DNA of 39,939 nucleotides from Nitrosomonas sp. (GCA_021774195.1 JAJFJJ010000004.1:1-39939); one strand, 5' to 3'; positions 17,709 through 26,297 are shown, counted from the stretch's first letter. The notes: a model not told the origin generated them from the letters alone. Program-made: numbers and translations.

Positions 17709-17987
17709 ATGAGCAAAAAAACACGACTGTTCAGTTTAGCTGTAATAGTGGGCGCTTTTGTTGGGTTGTCAGGTTGTGCGTCAACGAGTACGACAGAGGA
17801 TTTGCAATCCCAGATTAATGCGATTCAAGCAGATGTAGCCACAGCCAAAGCAGATGCTGCTGCTGCGAATGCAAAAGCTACTGAGGCAATGAGCATTGCC
17901 AATCAAGCTAACAGCAAGGCAATCAGTACTGAAGCAGATATTAATGCAAGAATTGATCGAATGTTTAAAAAGACAATGCAAAAATAA
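17709..17987 (+). CDS. Small Lpp/OprI-like outer-membrane lipoprotein with alanine zipper
   Basis: The 92-residue precursor has the lipobox LSGC, so Cys23 would be lipidated. An alanine-rich heptad region (about 35-75, AKADAAAANAKATEAM) of the Braun lipoprotein/OprI coiled-coil type follows, and the protein ends KKTMQK. The terminal Lys is the residue that L,D-transpeptidases link to peptidoglycan in Lpp. AAGGAG at 17697-17702 is a strong ribosome binding site and an intrinsic terminator follows at once, so the gene is monocistronic, as expected for an abundant lipoprotein. The flanking transpeptidase genes support an envelope-tethering role. Confidence 0.9.
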   Translation: MSKKTRLFSLAVIVGAFVGLSGCASTSTTEDLQSQINAIQADVATAKADAAAANAKATEAMSIANQANSKAISTEADINARIDRMFKKTMQK

Positions 17988-18011
17988 CCGCTTATTCAGT
18001 AAGTATTAATC

Positions 18012-18039
18012 AAAAAAACCCTCAAATGAGGGTTTTTTT
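18012..18039. terminator. Bidirectional intrinsic terminator
   Basis: aaaaaaaccctc and gagggttttttt pair around the loop aaat, with a T7 tract on each strand. It closes the lipoprotein gene on the plus strand and the L,D-transpeptidase gene (stop at 18045) on the minus strand. Confidence 0.93.
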
Positions 18040-18044
18040 GTATA

Positions 18045-18998
18045 TCAATCAATTTTTGATATTAGAACGGGCATGCCACTTTTCTCCAGTATTGCTCTTT
18101 TTAGGCGATCTTCATCAATCGTTATACCCTCAATATATTCCTGACGTTTATCCTGCGTCAGGAAATCGAGAATAGTGGTGCTAACAAGTTTCGAGTAGTC
18201 CTTGTATTTTTCTTCGTCTTCTTCAAGTGGCGGGTGTAATTCAACAAATAATGAATCAGCCAATAAGCCCACTTTTATCGGTTGATTGACAATATGTACC
18301 GGTGTGCCAATCGGTACTTTATCAAACAGTGTTTCGATATCCTCTGGATACATGCGTACACAACCAGATGAGACGCGCATTCCGACACCAAAAGGTTTAA
18401 TGGTGCCATGGATCAAATAACTCCCACTGCCGACACTTAAACGCAAAGCATGTCGCCCTAATGGGTTGTCTGGGCCAGCTGGAACTACGTCAGGGTATGG
18501 TGGTTCACCATTTGCGATTCTGTCATTTTGGATGGATTGTGGTGGCGTCCAGGTTGGGTCTTTCTTTTTTTCAATAATTTTTGAAATTCCCAAAGGGGTG
18601 TCCCAATCCATTCGCCCAATACCCACCGGGTGTGTAATAACAACAGGTTTTTCACCTTTTTTTGGTTTGGGAAAGAAATACAGGCGCATTTCGGCCAAGT
18701 TAAGTATCAAGCCCTTTCGCTCAACTTGAGGAATGATATACCTGTTCGGCAATAGAACTTCCACGCCATCGGTAGGTAACCAGCGATCAACCTCAGGGTT
18801 AGCCAATAAAATTTCAACCTGACCAATGTCATGTCGGCGGGCAATGTCCAGTAACGTTTCTTCACGATTGGCTGTAATGGTTGTTATTTGACCAAAAATA
18901 TCAATATCAGTCGGCGGAAGTGTCCATGTTTCGGCCCTGGCCATTGAAATGATGGCAATATTAGATAGCGCAAGAATAAATATAAATAATCGATGCAT
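18045..18998 (-). CDS. L,D-transpeptidase of the ErfK/YbiS type
   Basis: The 317-residue periplasmic protein has a signal peptide (about 1-22, ending SMARA). A LysM-like segment (about 40-88, LLDIARRHDIGQVEILLANP) should bind peptidoglycan. The YkuD domain (about 95-240) has His197 in LIHGTIKPFG and Cys213 in SSGCVRMYPED. A charged tail of about 75 residues ends the protein. The order LysM then YkuD matches E. coli ErfK, YbiS, YcfS and YnhG, which anchor Braun lipoprotein or make 3-3 cross-links. It is convergent with the Lpp-like gene and shares its terminator. Confidence 0.94.
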   Translation of the reverse strand: MHRLFIFILALSNIAIISMARAETWTLPPTDIDIFGQITTITANREETLLDIARRHDIGQVEILLANPEVDRWLPTDGVEVLLPNRYIIPQVERKGLILNLAEMRLYFFPKPKKGEKPVVITHPVGIGRMDWDTPLGISKIIEKKKDPTWTPPQSIQNDRIANGEPPYPDVVPAGPDNPLGRHALRLSVGSGSYLIHGTIKPFGVGMRVSSGCVRMYPEDIETLFDKVPIGTPVHIVNQPIKVGLLADSLFVELHPPLEEDEEKYKDYSKLVSTTILDFLTQDKRQEYIEGITIDEDRLKRAILEKSGMPVLISKID

Positions 18999-19246
18999 AA
19001 GTCATACCTTAGAGTGTGCACATATGAAATAATAACTGAAATATTTTTGTCTGTAGTGTGCAAAATACTAATTTTTTCTCGAATCGATACGTTAGTCCTA
19101 ACATGAATCGTTTGTCTTGGGCGAGACACAGTTAAACCAACTAAGTTTCGCTGGGGATTGCCATATTTGGAAACTATAAACGTGCTTTTCACGGCAGACC
19201 CCGTGCCGTTCGAACAAAGTATGTATCACGCTGTTCTTTATTTCTG
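18999..19246. other. Non-coding stretch upstream of the transpeptidase and repeat B
   Basis: It should hold the minus-strand promoter of the L,D-transpeptidase gene. No gene or confident site is seen. Part of 19200-19246 may be an extension of the repeat that follows. Confidence 0.35.
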
Positions 19247-19350
19247 GCTGCGTTGCAATTCGTTGTGAACTGGTTCGCTCCTCATTGCGCTTTGTCAGAG
19301 ACAAACAACAAGCTCTCTAAACACCATTCAACTGCGGTTCTTAGGATGAA
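19247..19350 (+). repeat. Repeat family B, single copy
   Basis: About 100 bases starting gcgttgcaattcgttgtgaa and ending caactgcggttcttaggat align with the right part of the mosaic at about 20797-20894, with scattered changes. The copy ends 24 bases before the TIGR03790-type gene. It has no obvious partner for its right terminal sequence on the left side, so it appears truncated. Confidence 0.75.
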
Positions 19351-19374
19351 CCAAAATTTTAGGAATTAATTTGT

Positions 19375-20394
19375 ATGCATATTAAGTTCACACTGTATTT
19401 TCTTTTGTTTTTTGTCACGGGTAGTTTATTTTCTGTTTCCACACTAAATGCAGCTGTTTTACCAGAACAAATTGCAATTATTGTCAATACAGAAGATAGC
19501 CGCAGTGTGGAAACTGCTAGGTATTATCAGAAAAAGCGAAATTTACCCGCAGAAAACATAATCGAAGTTTCATTCCCTGTCAGTCATTCAATAAAGCGTT
19601 CTTTGTTCAAGGATATAAGAGAACAAATATATCTGTTAACACCTAAACATGTCCAGTTTTATGCTTTAGCATGGACGCAGCCATACAGAGTGACCTGTAT
19701 GTCAATAACCAGTGCAATAACATTTGGGTTTGATAAAGCCTATTGTGCTAAGGGCTGTTTATCAACGGAGCGTAGTGAATATTTCAATGCCAACACCACG
19801 ACACCTTTCACTGACTTTGGTATTCGTCCGAGTATGATGTTAGCAGGTAGCGACATGCAACAGATAAAAAATATGATTGATCGAGGTGTTCAATCGGACA
19901 ACACTTTTCCGAAAGGTACTGCTTATTTAATGAGTACAACCGATGCAGCGCGAAATGTACGATCAAGAGGCTATGAAGCCATAGTGGCGCTGCTTTCTAA
20001 CCGGGTAAAAATTGAAAAGATTGAGGCTGATGTACTGAGTAACAAAGCCGATGTGTTGTTTTATTTTACCGGCAAAGCAAGAGTTGACAAACTGGAGTCC
20101 AATCACTATTTGCCGGGGGCGGTTGCTGATCACCTCACGTCAGCAGGCGGTGTGTTATTCGGTAATCGACAGATGAGCGTGCTGAAGTGGTTGAGTGCAG
20201 GTGCTACGGCTAGTTATGGAACAGTAGTTGAGCCTTGTACTTTCACACAGAAATTCCCAAACCCCGGTATTGTAATTGAACGTTACACAGGCGGCGAATC
20301 ACTAATCGAAGCATACTGGAAAAGTGTGGCTTGGCCGGGACAAGGTTTGTTTGTCGGAGAACCATTAGCCACACCTTTTGCCAATAAACGGTGA
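19375..20394 (+). CDS. Exported TIGR03790-type protein of unknown function
   Basis: The 339-residue protein has a clear signal peptide (about 1-27, ending LNAA). The family-like N-terminus LPEQIAIIVNTEDSRSVETA is followed by YYQKKRNLPAENIIEVSFP. Later conserved-looking stretches are ALAWTQPYRVTC, GNRQMSVLKWLSAGATASYG, and PGQGLFVGEPLATPF near the end. As I recall, TIGR03790 proteins occur mostly in genomes with PEP-CTERM/exosortase sorting, but no PEP-CTERM tail is seen here. AGGA at 19361-19364 supports the ATG. The gene stands alone between two copies of repeat B, which may mark it as a movable or recently inserted unit. Confidence 0.75.
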   Translation: MHIKFTLYFLLFFVTGSLFSVSTLNAAVLPEQIAIIVNTEDSRSVETARYYQKKRNLPAENIIEVSFPVSHSIKRSLFKDIREQIYLLTPKHVQFYALAWTQPYRVTCMSITSAITFGFDKAYCAKGCLSTERSEYFNANTTTPFTDFGIRPSMMLAGSDMQQIKNMIDRGVQSDNTFPKGTAYLMSTTDAARNVRSRGYEAIVALLSNRVKIEKIEADVLSNKADVLFYFTGKARVDKLESNHYLPGAVADHLTSAGGVLFGNRQMSVLKWLSAGATASYGTVVEPCTFTQKFPNPGIVIERYTGGESLIEAYWKSVAWPGQGLFVGEPLATPFANKR

Positions 20395-20559
20395 CAATCA
20401 TTGCATAGTGCAAGAGTTCATGGTGGGGTTTGTCGTTGTAACTGACCTTTTGCCGGGTGGTGTTTAGCTAATTATTGGTAGGTGCCAACATACCTATCAA
20501 GTGATTGAGCCATGAGTTCAAAAATATCCTGTTATCGGTGATTTGAAGCGCTACATTAA
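20395..20559. other. Non-coding stretch after the TIGR03790-type gene
   Basis: No gene, strong hairpin or promoter is visible. A T-rich accttttgcc run at about 20444 is not part of a good terminator. Confidence 0.35.
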
Positions 20560-20894
20560 CCTAAAATCCTCAGTTGATCGCTTCAGAAATATCGAGTACT
20601 CCGTCTAACTGATATTGACGGATACAGTTAGTTTTTTAGCGTTACTGGCAAGGCAGGTTTCGCTGGCAATGGTCATTCCGTTGTCAAGAGGCCTAACGCC
20701 GACAGTGGCGCTGAAAAGCTAACCCGCAGGGCGATCACAAGATGTCCCGTCACCGCGTTGCAGCACTTGCCAAGGGGGTAACCATTGTTTGCGTGCTGCG
20801 TAGCATTTCGTTGTGAACTAGTTCGCGCCTCACTGCGCCTTGCCAAAAATAAACAACAATGCACTCTAAGCACCATCCAACTGAGGATTCTAGG
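20560..20894. repeat. Mosaic repeat: family A nested inside family B ends
   Basis: The outer ends cctaaaatcctcagttg (20560-20576) and caactgaggattctagg (20878-20894) are inverted copies with one mismatch in 17. Inside, from about 20594 (gagtactccgtctaactg) to about 20800, is a family A copy that keeps the left arm and the internal palindrome. It lacks the last part of the right half. From about 20797 the sequence is family B. Part of A therefore seems to have been inserted into, or recombined with, B. Confidence 0.8.
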
Positions 20895-21059
20895 ATTAAG
20901 CTAACATAAAACGCCTTGGTTTTATTGATACTTTTGTTGTAAAAAGACCGTGGAAACGAGGAATCAATGAGTGACAAGGCAAATATTGGCGGGCTTGGGC
21001 TAAGATATTCAGAAAATCTAATTGTATTCCCATAAATCATAATATATCTATACATAATG

Positions 21060-21089
21060 TTGACCAATATAATATTAAGATATATATTG
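21060..21089 (+). promoter_or_regulatory. Promoter and candidate BigR-type operator of the dioxygenase gene
   Basis: TTGACC (21060-21065) and TATATT (21083-21088) are spaced by 17 bases. The promoter is overlapped by a symmetric site with arms caatata (21065-21071) and tatattg (21083-21089). Its core ATAATATTA (21069-21077) also occurs in the spacer of the bigR-like promoter at 29862-29870 region. The rest of 20895-21190 shows nothing else of note. Confidence 0.6.
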
Positions 21090-21190
21090 ATGGTTCTTTG
21101 TGGATGCTCGCAAATATGGATTTTTAGAGGCGCCCTAAATAAGTATTGCCTTGGGTTATCTATAAAACAATCTGATATTAAAGGAAATAA

Positions 21191-22051
21191 ATGAAACCAA
21201 ATATAGAAACATTCTTTGAGCCAGTAACATGGACCGTTAGTTATGTGGTTTTTGATGAGGTGGGTGGAAGCTGTGCCATCATAGATCCGGTTCTTGACTA
21301 CGATCCAAAGTCAGGCAGGACAAGCACCCAATTTGCAGACAAGCAAATCCAGTTCATAAATAACAAGCAGTTGACGCTTGAATGGATTCTTGAGACACAT
21401 GCCCATGCAGATCATCTTTCATCGGCTCATTATCTTAGAAGCCAATTGGGCGGGAAAATTGCTATTGGTGAGAGGATTCCCATGGTTCAGGAAACTTTCA
21501 AGAAGCTATTTAATTTAGGCAATGAATTTGTGCCCAATGGCAGTCACTTTGATTATTTGTTCGCGGATGATGAGATATTCCAAGTTGGCAGACTCAATGC
21601 AAAAGCTATCTCAACACCCGGGCATACGCCGGCAGACTTAGCTTATCAATTTGATGATGTCATATTTATTGGCGACACTATGTTCATGCCTGATGTTGGT
21701 ACCGCACGTGCTGATTTTCCAGGTGGTGATGCGCGCCAGTTATTCCGGTCTATACATAAACTGTTGGCATTCTCACCAGAAACGAAACTATTCATGTGCC
21801 ACGATTATCCGCCAACGGACCGTCCAGTGCAGTGGCAAAGTACGGTAGCGGAGCAACGCGCGCATAATATTCATGTTCATGACGGCATCAGCGAAGATGA
21901 GTTTGTTGCGATGCGTATTGCGCGTGATAAGACATTGCAGGCGCCTAATCTGTTGTTACCTTCGATTCAGATCAATGTGCGAGCAGGGGAAATGCCGCCC
22001 ACAGAAGAAAACGGTGTGGCCTATTTCAAAATACCAATCAATGTCATTTAA
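21191..22051 (+). CDS. MBL-fold persulfide dioxygenase (ETHE1/Blh type)
   Basis: The 286-residue metallo-beta-lactamase-fold protein has the metal motif H70-x-H72-x-D74-H75 (THAHADHLSS) and, later, TPGHTPADLAY, FIGDTMFMPDVGTARADFPG and MCHDYPP. This pattern matches ETHE1 and the Blh protein of BigR operons, with one mononuclear iron that oxidises glutathione persulfide to sulfite. AAGGA is placed well before the ATG. The next gene (DUF2490-type) begins 57 bases later and is probably cotranscribed. Its promoter resembles the bigR-like one, which ties it to the sulfide-response genes 8 kb away. Unlike some homologues it carries no rhodanese domain. Confidence 0.9.
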   Translation: MKPNIETFFEPVTWTVSYVVFDEVGGSCAIIDPVLDYDPKSGRTSTQFADKQIQFINNKQLTLEWILETHAHADHLSSAHYLRSQLGGKIAIGERIPMVQETFKKLFNLGNEFVPNGSHFDYLFADDEIFQVGRLNAKAISTPGHTPADLAYQFDDVIFIGDTMFMPDVGTARADFPGGDARQLFRSIHKLLAFSPETKLFMCHDYPPTDRPVQWQSTVAEQRAHNIHVHDGISEDEFVAMRIARDKTLQAPNLLLPSIQINVRAGEMPPTEENGVAYFKIPINVI

Positions 22052-22108
22052 GAGATGTCTAGCATATCGCGTGGTGACAAAGATTAATACATAAATAACA
22101 AGAATATT

Positions 22109-22840
22109 GTGTATAAAAAGCTAAATTTTTTAATTGGATCAACAATCCTCGGTTTGATGCTTACTGGCCCAGTTGCCGCTGAAGAAGTTGAAGAAGATTT
22201 CTCTACGTGGACGGGTATCGCCATCTCAGGTGATTTGCCGACAACCAACCCAAATCTAAATAACCTTAAATACATGCTTGTCGCACAGGGACGCTTTGGT
22301 GATAACAGCTCACGATTTACCCAAAGCCTTATACGTCCGGGCATAGGCTATGCGATTAACAAAAAAGCCACCGTTTGGCTTGGTTATGATTGGGTTCCGA
22401 CTAGCCGTCCGTTTGCGCTTAGGCATCCTTTTAACGAACACAGGATATGGCAGCAACTATCATTGAAAGATAAATACTCGATTGGTACTGTCGTCAGTCG
22501 TACGCGCTTTGAGCAACGATTCTTTGATATTCCCGGTAGCACAGATGTTTCTCACCGTTATCGACAAATGTTTAAACTGTCAGTCCCGATGCCTTTTGTG
22601 TCACCAAATGTCAGCTTTGTAGTTTGGGATGAAGTATTTGTAAATCTTCAAAATGCGACGGATGCGGGTGTCAGAAGTGGTTTCGATCAAAACTGGGCAT
22701 TTGCAGGCATAGGCTATCGTCTCAATAAAAGTGCTACAGTTGAAATTGGCTATCAGAATCAATATATTAATAGACCAAAAAATCCTCGCCCGGACTTAAT
22801 GAATCATATTCTGTCAGTTAATATGTTTTTGAATTTCTGA
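22109..22840 (+). CDS. DUF2490-type outer-membrane beta-barrel protein
   Basis: The 243-residue protein starts at GTG (22109), with a signal peptide ending PVAAEE (about residue 25). It then has repeating amphipathic strands, YAINKKATVWLGYDW, a second similar stretch YRLNKSATVEIGYQNQY, and a C-terminal aromatic residue (NMFLNF), all expected of a small outer-membrane barrel. The layout fits DUF2490. Its function is unknown. Its place behind the persulfide dioxygenase suggests a role in passage or sensing of a sulfur compound, but that is inference. Confidence 0.78.
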   Translation: MYKKLNFLIGSTILGLMLTGPVAAEEVEEDFSTWTGIAISGDLPTTNPNLNNLKYMLVAQGRFGDNSSRFTQSLIRPGIGYAINKKATVWLGYDWVPTSRPFALRHPFNEHRIWQQLSLKDKYSIGTVVSRTRFEQRFFDIPGSTDVSHRYRQMFKLSVPMPFVSPNVSFVVWDEVFVNLQNATDAGVRSGFDQNWAFAGIGYRLNKSATVEIGYQNQYINRPKNPRPDLMNHILSVNMFLNF

Positions 22841-23048
22841 GTGTGCGAGTTTAATCTTAGGTGACTTAGTTCCTATTATATGTTCGATATGTGATTTTCT
22901 TCTGCAGCACAGTGGTTAGGATGAAATATAGGTGTTTAGAGATGCTCTGATGTAGTTCAACACATTTATGTTGTGTACCTTGTAAACTTACCAACATAGT
23001 TATAAGAAGCTTCAAATTTTATTGCTGTCAAATAGGAGGGAAACAATC

Positions 23049-24653
23049 ATGTCACACTCTGGCTACACAAGACGAAAATTCCTACAACAGTCTGCACTGG
23101 GTGCTTTAGTTGCTGCATTACCCGGCGTCACATTGGCTGACAACAGATCGGTGAACAATAAGCCCAGCAGCACATTTAATCCCGATGTTGAATTAGAACT
23201 CACCGCACAAATTGCTGAAGTTCCCATATTGCCAGGGGGTAATACCCACGTATTTAAATATCAGGGAAAGTTATTGAAAGGACCACAGCATAGCTTAAAA
23301 AGCCTGCCAGGTTATTTGGGACCGATACTAAATCTGGAAAAAGGCCAGAAAGTACGTATTTTCTTTTATAACCAGTTATCTGAGCCTTGCATTACCCATT
23401 GGCACGGTATGCATGTTCCACAAAAAATGGATGGCCACCCCATGTATGAGATATACAAGGGCGAAAGATATGTCTACGAATTTGAAGTTGAAAATCCGGC
23501 TGGAACGAATTGGTACCACTCTCATACGCATGAAATGACGGCCACGCAGGTCTATCAAGGTCTCTCAGGTCTAATCACCATTACTGATGAGCAGGAACAA
23601 AAATTGGGTTTGCCGAGCGGTGAATATGACTTACCTATTGTTATTCAAGACCGGCGTTTTACTACCGGCAATCAGCTACATTATTTGCAGGGTAGGCATC
23701 AACGTATGATGGGGTTTCACGGTGACACCATCCTGGTTAATGGACAGGCAAACAGCACTATTCCGGTAAAAACCCGCGCCTATCGCCTGCGTATACTTAA
23801 TGGGTCGAATGCTAGGATTTACAAGCTGGGTTGGGAAGATGGTACACCACTAACGGCCATTGGAACGGATGGCGGGCTGCTGGAACAACCAGAAAACTTT
23901 CCCTATATCATGCTCGCACCTGCTGAACGTGTTGAGCTTTGGGTCGATTTTAGTGGCCGCAAAACAGGGACTGAATTGACATTGCAAAGTCTAGAGTTTA
24001 AGGGGGGGATGTCACCTATGGGTGGTGGAATGCGTCGTGGTGGCAGGGGAAGAATGGGCATGATGAGTGGCGGGCTTGCTCCGGGTGCGTCTTTCACTAT
24101 TGCCAAATTCAAAATTTCAGAACAAGTTAGTGATTCACCGAGGTTACCTGAACAGTTGGTTCCCATACGGCGCTTTACAGCAAAAGACATTTCAAATCCT
24201 GGCAAAACTGTACCTATCGCTATCGGTATGCGGCATATGGCATTTCAATTAAATGGTCGAACTTTTAAGATGCAGGATTATATGGATATTGAAAGAATTC
24301 CTGTCAACACCATCCAGAAAATACGCATATTTCATGATAACCAAATGATGGGTGGCGGCGGAATGGGCGGAATGGGTGGCATGAACATGATGGGAAACAT
24401 GCCGCACCCGATTCATCTGCATGGTCAACAATTTCAAATTCTATCGCGCAAACAGACCAAACAGAGTAAACACTATGATACGGTCAATAAAGGATTCATC
24501 GATAGTGGTTGGAAGGATACGGTATTAGTCATGCCTGGTGAAGAAATTGAAATTATAAAGCCATTCCAGGACTATACAGGCGAGTTTCTTTATCATTGTC
24601 ACAACCTGGAACATGAAGACATGGGCATGATGCGAAATTTTTATGTGAGTTAA
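23049..24653 (+). CDS. Tat-exported three-domain multicopper oxidase (CueO/CotA-like)
   Basis: The 534-residue protein uses the ATG at 23049, because AGGAGGG (23034-23040) fits it. An earlier ATG at 23022 would put nine residues before the Tat signal. The signal is YTRRKFLQQSALGAL, with cleavage near LTLADN. All four copper motifs are intact: HWHG 117-120, HSH 157-159, HPIHLH 453-458 and HCHNLEHEDMGM 516-527, giving Cys517/His522/Met527 for type 1 copper. Two Gly/Met-rich insertions occur at 319-342 and 432-451, the second just before the third copper motif, as in copper- or manganese-handling oxidases. The physiological substrate (Cu(I), Mn(II), phenol or a sulfur species) is not determined by sequence. 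It stands alone between the DUF2490-type gene and a long hairpin. Confidence 0.93.
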   Translation: MSHSGYTRRKFLQQSALGALVAALPGVTLADNRSVNNKPSSTFNPDVELELTAQIAEVPILPGGNTHVFKYQGKLLKGPQHSLKSLPGYLGPILNLEKGQKVRIFFYNQLSEPCITHWHGMHVPQKMDGHPMYEIYKGERYVYEFEVENPAGTNWYHSHTHEMTATQVYQGLSGLITITDEQEQKLGLPSGEYDLPIVIQDRRFTTGNQLHYLQGRHQRMMGFHGDTILVNGQANSTIPVKTRAYRLRILNGSNARIYKLGWEDGTPLTAIGTDGGLLEQPENFPYIMLAPAERVELWVDFSGRKTGTELTLQSLEFKGGMSPMGGGMRRGGRGRMGMMSGGLAPGASFTIAKFKISEQVSDSPRLPEQLVPIRRFTAKDISNPGKTVPIAIGMRHMAFQLNGRTFKMQDYMDIERIPVNTIQKIRIFHDNQMMGGGGMGGMGGMNMMGNMPHPIHLHGQQFQILSRKQTKQSKHYDTVNKGFIDSGWKDTVLVMPGEEIEIIKPFQDYTGEFLYHCHNLEHEDMGMMRNFYVS

Positions 24654-24710
24654 AAATATTTCGTAATTGAAACCGCTTAACTTGAGTTGAGCGTCAATGC
24701 GACCCTGATC

Positions 24711-24749
24711 TGTCAATCAGCGTTGGAAAGTTTTCAACGCTGATTGACA
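24711..24749. terminator. Perfect 15-bp hairpin between convergent genes
   Basis: The arms tgtcaatcagcgttg and caacgctgattgaca pair fully around a 9-base loop (gaaagtttt). It lies 58 bases past the oxidase stop and upstream of the convergent barrel gene's end. No T tract follows on either strand, so it may act as a barrier or RNA-stability element rather than a classical terminator. Confidence 0.6.
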
Positions 24750-24821
24750 CTCAATTCAAACAATTTGTTGTCTAAGTCTCAGTAACTAGTTAAGTTTTTA
24801 GCTTAATTGACTCTGCATCAA

Positions 24822-26297
24822 TCAAAATCCATAGCGAATCGCCAGATAAATATTACTATTGTTTCGAAATTGACCAAAAAAAGTATGTGTTTTTTTGCCG
24901 CCAAAGATATTGCCGCCCAGTTCTGTTATCCAGTGGTCATCTACCCGGTAGTTAACCTTTGGCCGTAAATAAAAGTCTTCATCAGAAGGCGAATAATAGC
25001 TAAAAATTGACCAAGTCACATTCTGGCTATGCGTTAGTAATGTTAACCTGGTCGTGAATAGGTGCCGATTCTTATCACGCACAGGAAACCCGGTAGGCAA
25101 AGTGCGCAAGTAGTTATTATGGTCAAGCATATGTTCTAGGTAATATTGTGCGCCTAGGGTCAAGTTTCTGGCAATTTCCTGCTCGTAGCCTACAAGCGCC
25201 CGAAACTCACTATTGTTGATCAACGAGTTATTGCCTTTGTTATCATCACGTGAATCATAATAACCTACTTCAATATTACCGATGCCTTTTCCCAGTGGGC
25301 CGCGAATACTGCCACCCGTCACACGCAGCTTGGGAAATAACGCGAGGTTGTTGACTGGATCAAAACCACCGGGACTTTTCCAGTGCCCGTCATAGAAATA
25401 TACGGCAGCTTCATAAGTGCCAATGTTGCGATATAGACGCAACGCCAGCTCACCATCGTTGGGTCTATTGCTATGGGTGATCGCATTACGGCCAGAAATT
25501 ACACCCAGTTGTGGTGCAAAAAATGAAATGCGGCGACCATCGATAAATCGATCTGCATCAAATTCCGGGGTGTAAGCGACATCCAGATTGGCCCAATCAC
25601 TAAATAATGAGGTCTTGAATGTGTCCGATGGCGCCTTTAAATATTCTTCGTCGCGACCGATAAAAAACGCATTCCAATCCTTTGGAAACAAGTCATTGAT
25701 AAACAACAGATCACCCGTGCCCCAAGTGAGTATTTGCCTACCCGCTTTTATGTCCATAAAACTGGTTGGTGAAAAGGTTAGGTTGGCACTACGCAAATCA
25801 ATCCATCCACGGCCTGTATTCAAATTAATTCTATGACGATCCGCCACATTGTCATAGATCAAGTCGGTCGTCAGATTGAATGACACAGTGCGAAAGTTTT
25901 TATCCAGCTCCAATTGCAAGCGGGTTTCTGCCATAGATGTGCCACGTTCATGCGCATCATTAACGACTCGAGTACCGCCTCGCGCTTCCCAAAAACCAGT
26001 GAGTGAAAAAGGTAATTTTGCATCTGTCCAGGAATCCCACGCAGATTCGGTATCATTTTCCGCACTTGGTTTTCCCGGCAATGCTGGGGCATCCGCACTA
26101 TTCAACCCGCTGGGTAAAGTAGGCTCGTTATCCTGAACTTTTGGTGATGCCGGTTTCTTGATGGTGAGACCAGCGGGCAGGTCTGGTTCATTGTTGCTAT
26201 TGTCTTTGCCGAGTCCAGCTGGCAAAGCCGGTTCTTGTGCCATGACCGGTAATACAATCAGCCAATAGAAACAAAATAGAATAACGGATGATTTCAT
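24822..26297 (-). CDS. Outer-membrane beta-barrel protein of an RND/LolA-like triad
   Basis: The 491-residue protein has a signal peptide (about 1-20, ending VMAQEP). A Pro-rich segment (about 21-80) follows with three near-repeats (EPALPAGL, EPDLPAGL, EPTLPSGL) and a weaker fourth (APALPGKP). The rest is a barrel with many alternating strands, including MDIKAGRQILTWGTGDLLFIND, and a C-terminal LAIRYGF ending in Phe. It resembles DUF1302/alginate-export-like barrels found with MMPL-type exporters. Its start shares one base with the stop of the LolA-like gene (TAATG), so translation is coupled. It probably provides the outer-membrane step for the exported lipid or hydrophobic compound, by inference from context. 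Confidence 0.83.
   Translation of the reverse strand: MKSSVILFCFYWLIVLPVMAQEPALPAGLGKDNSNNEPDLPAGLTIKKPASPKVQDNEPTLPSGLNSADAPALPGKPSAENDTESAWDSWTDAKLPFSLTGFWEARGGTRVVNDAHERGTSMAETRLQLELDKNFRTVSFNLTTDLIYDNVADRHRINLNTGRGWIDLRSANLTFSPTSFMDIKAGRQILTWGTGDLLFINDLFPKDWNAFFIGRDEEYLKAPSDTFKTSLFSDWANLDVAYTPEFDADRFIDGRRISFFAPQLGVISGRNAITHSNRPNDGELALRLYRNIGTYEAAVYFYDGHWKSPGGFDPVNNLALFPKLRVTGGSIRGPLGKGIGNIEVGYYDSRDDNKGNNSLINNSEFRALVGYEQEIARNLTLGAQYYLEHMLDHNNYLRTLPTGFPVRDKNRHLFTTRLTLLTHSQNVTWSIFSYYSPSDEDFYLRPKVNYRVDDHWITELGGNIFGGKKTHTFFGQFRNNSNIYLAIRYGF

Noticed and set aside
23022..23048. An earlier ATG for the multicopper oxidase.
   Set aside because: AGGAGGG fits only the ATG at 23049, and the Tat motif sits at the normal distance from it.
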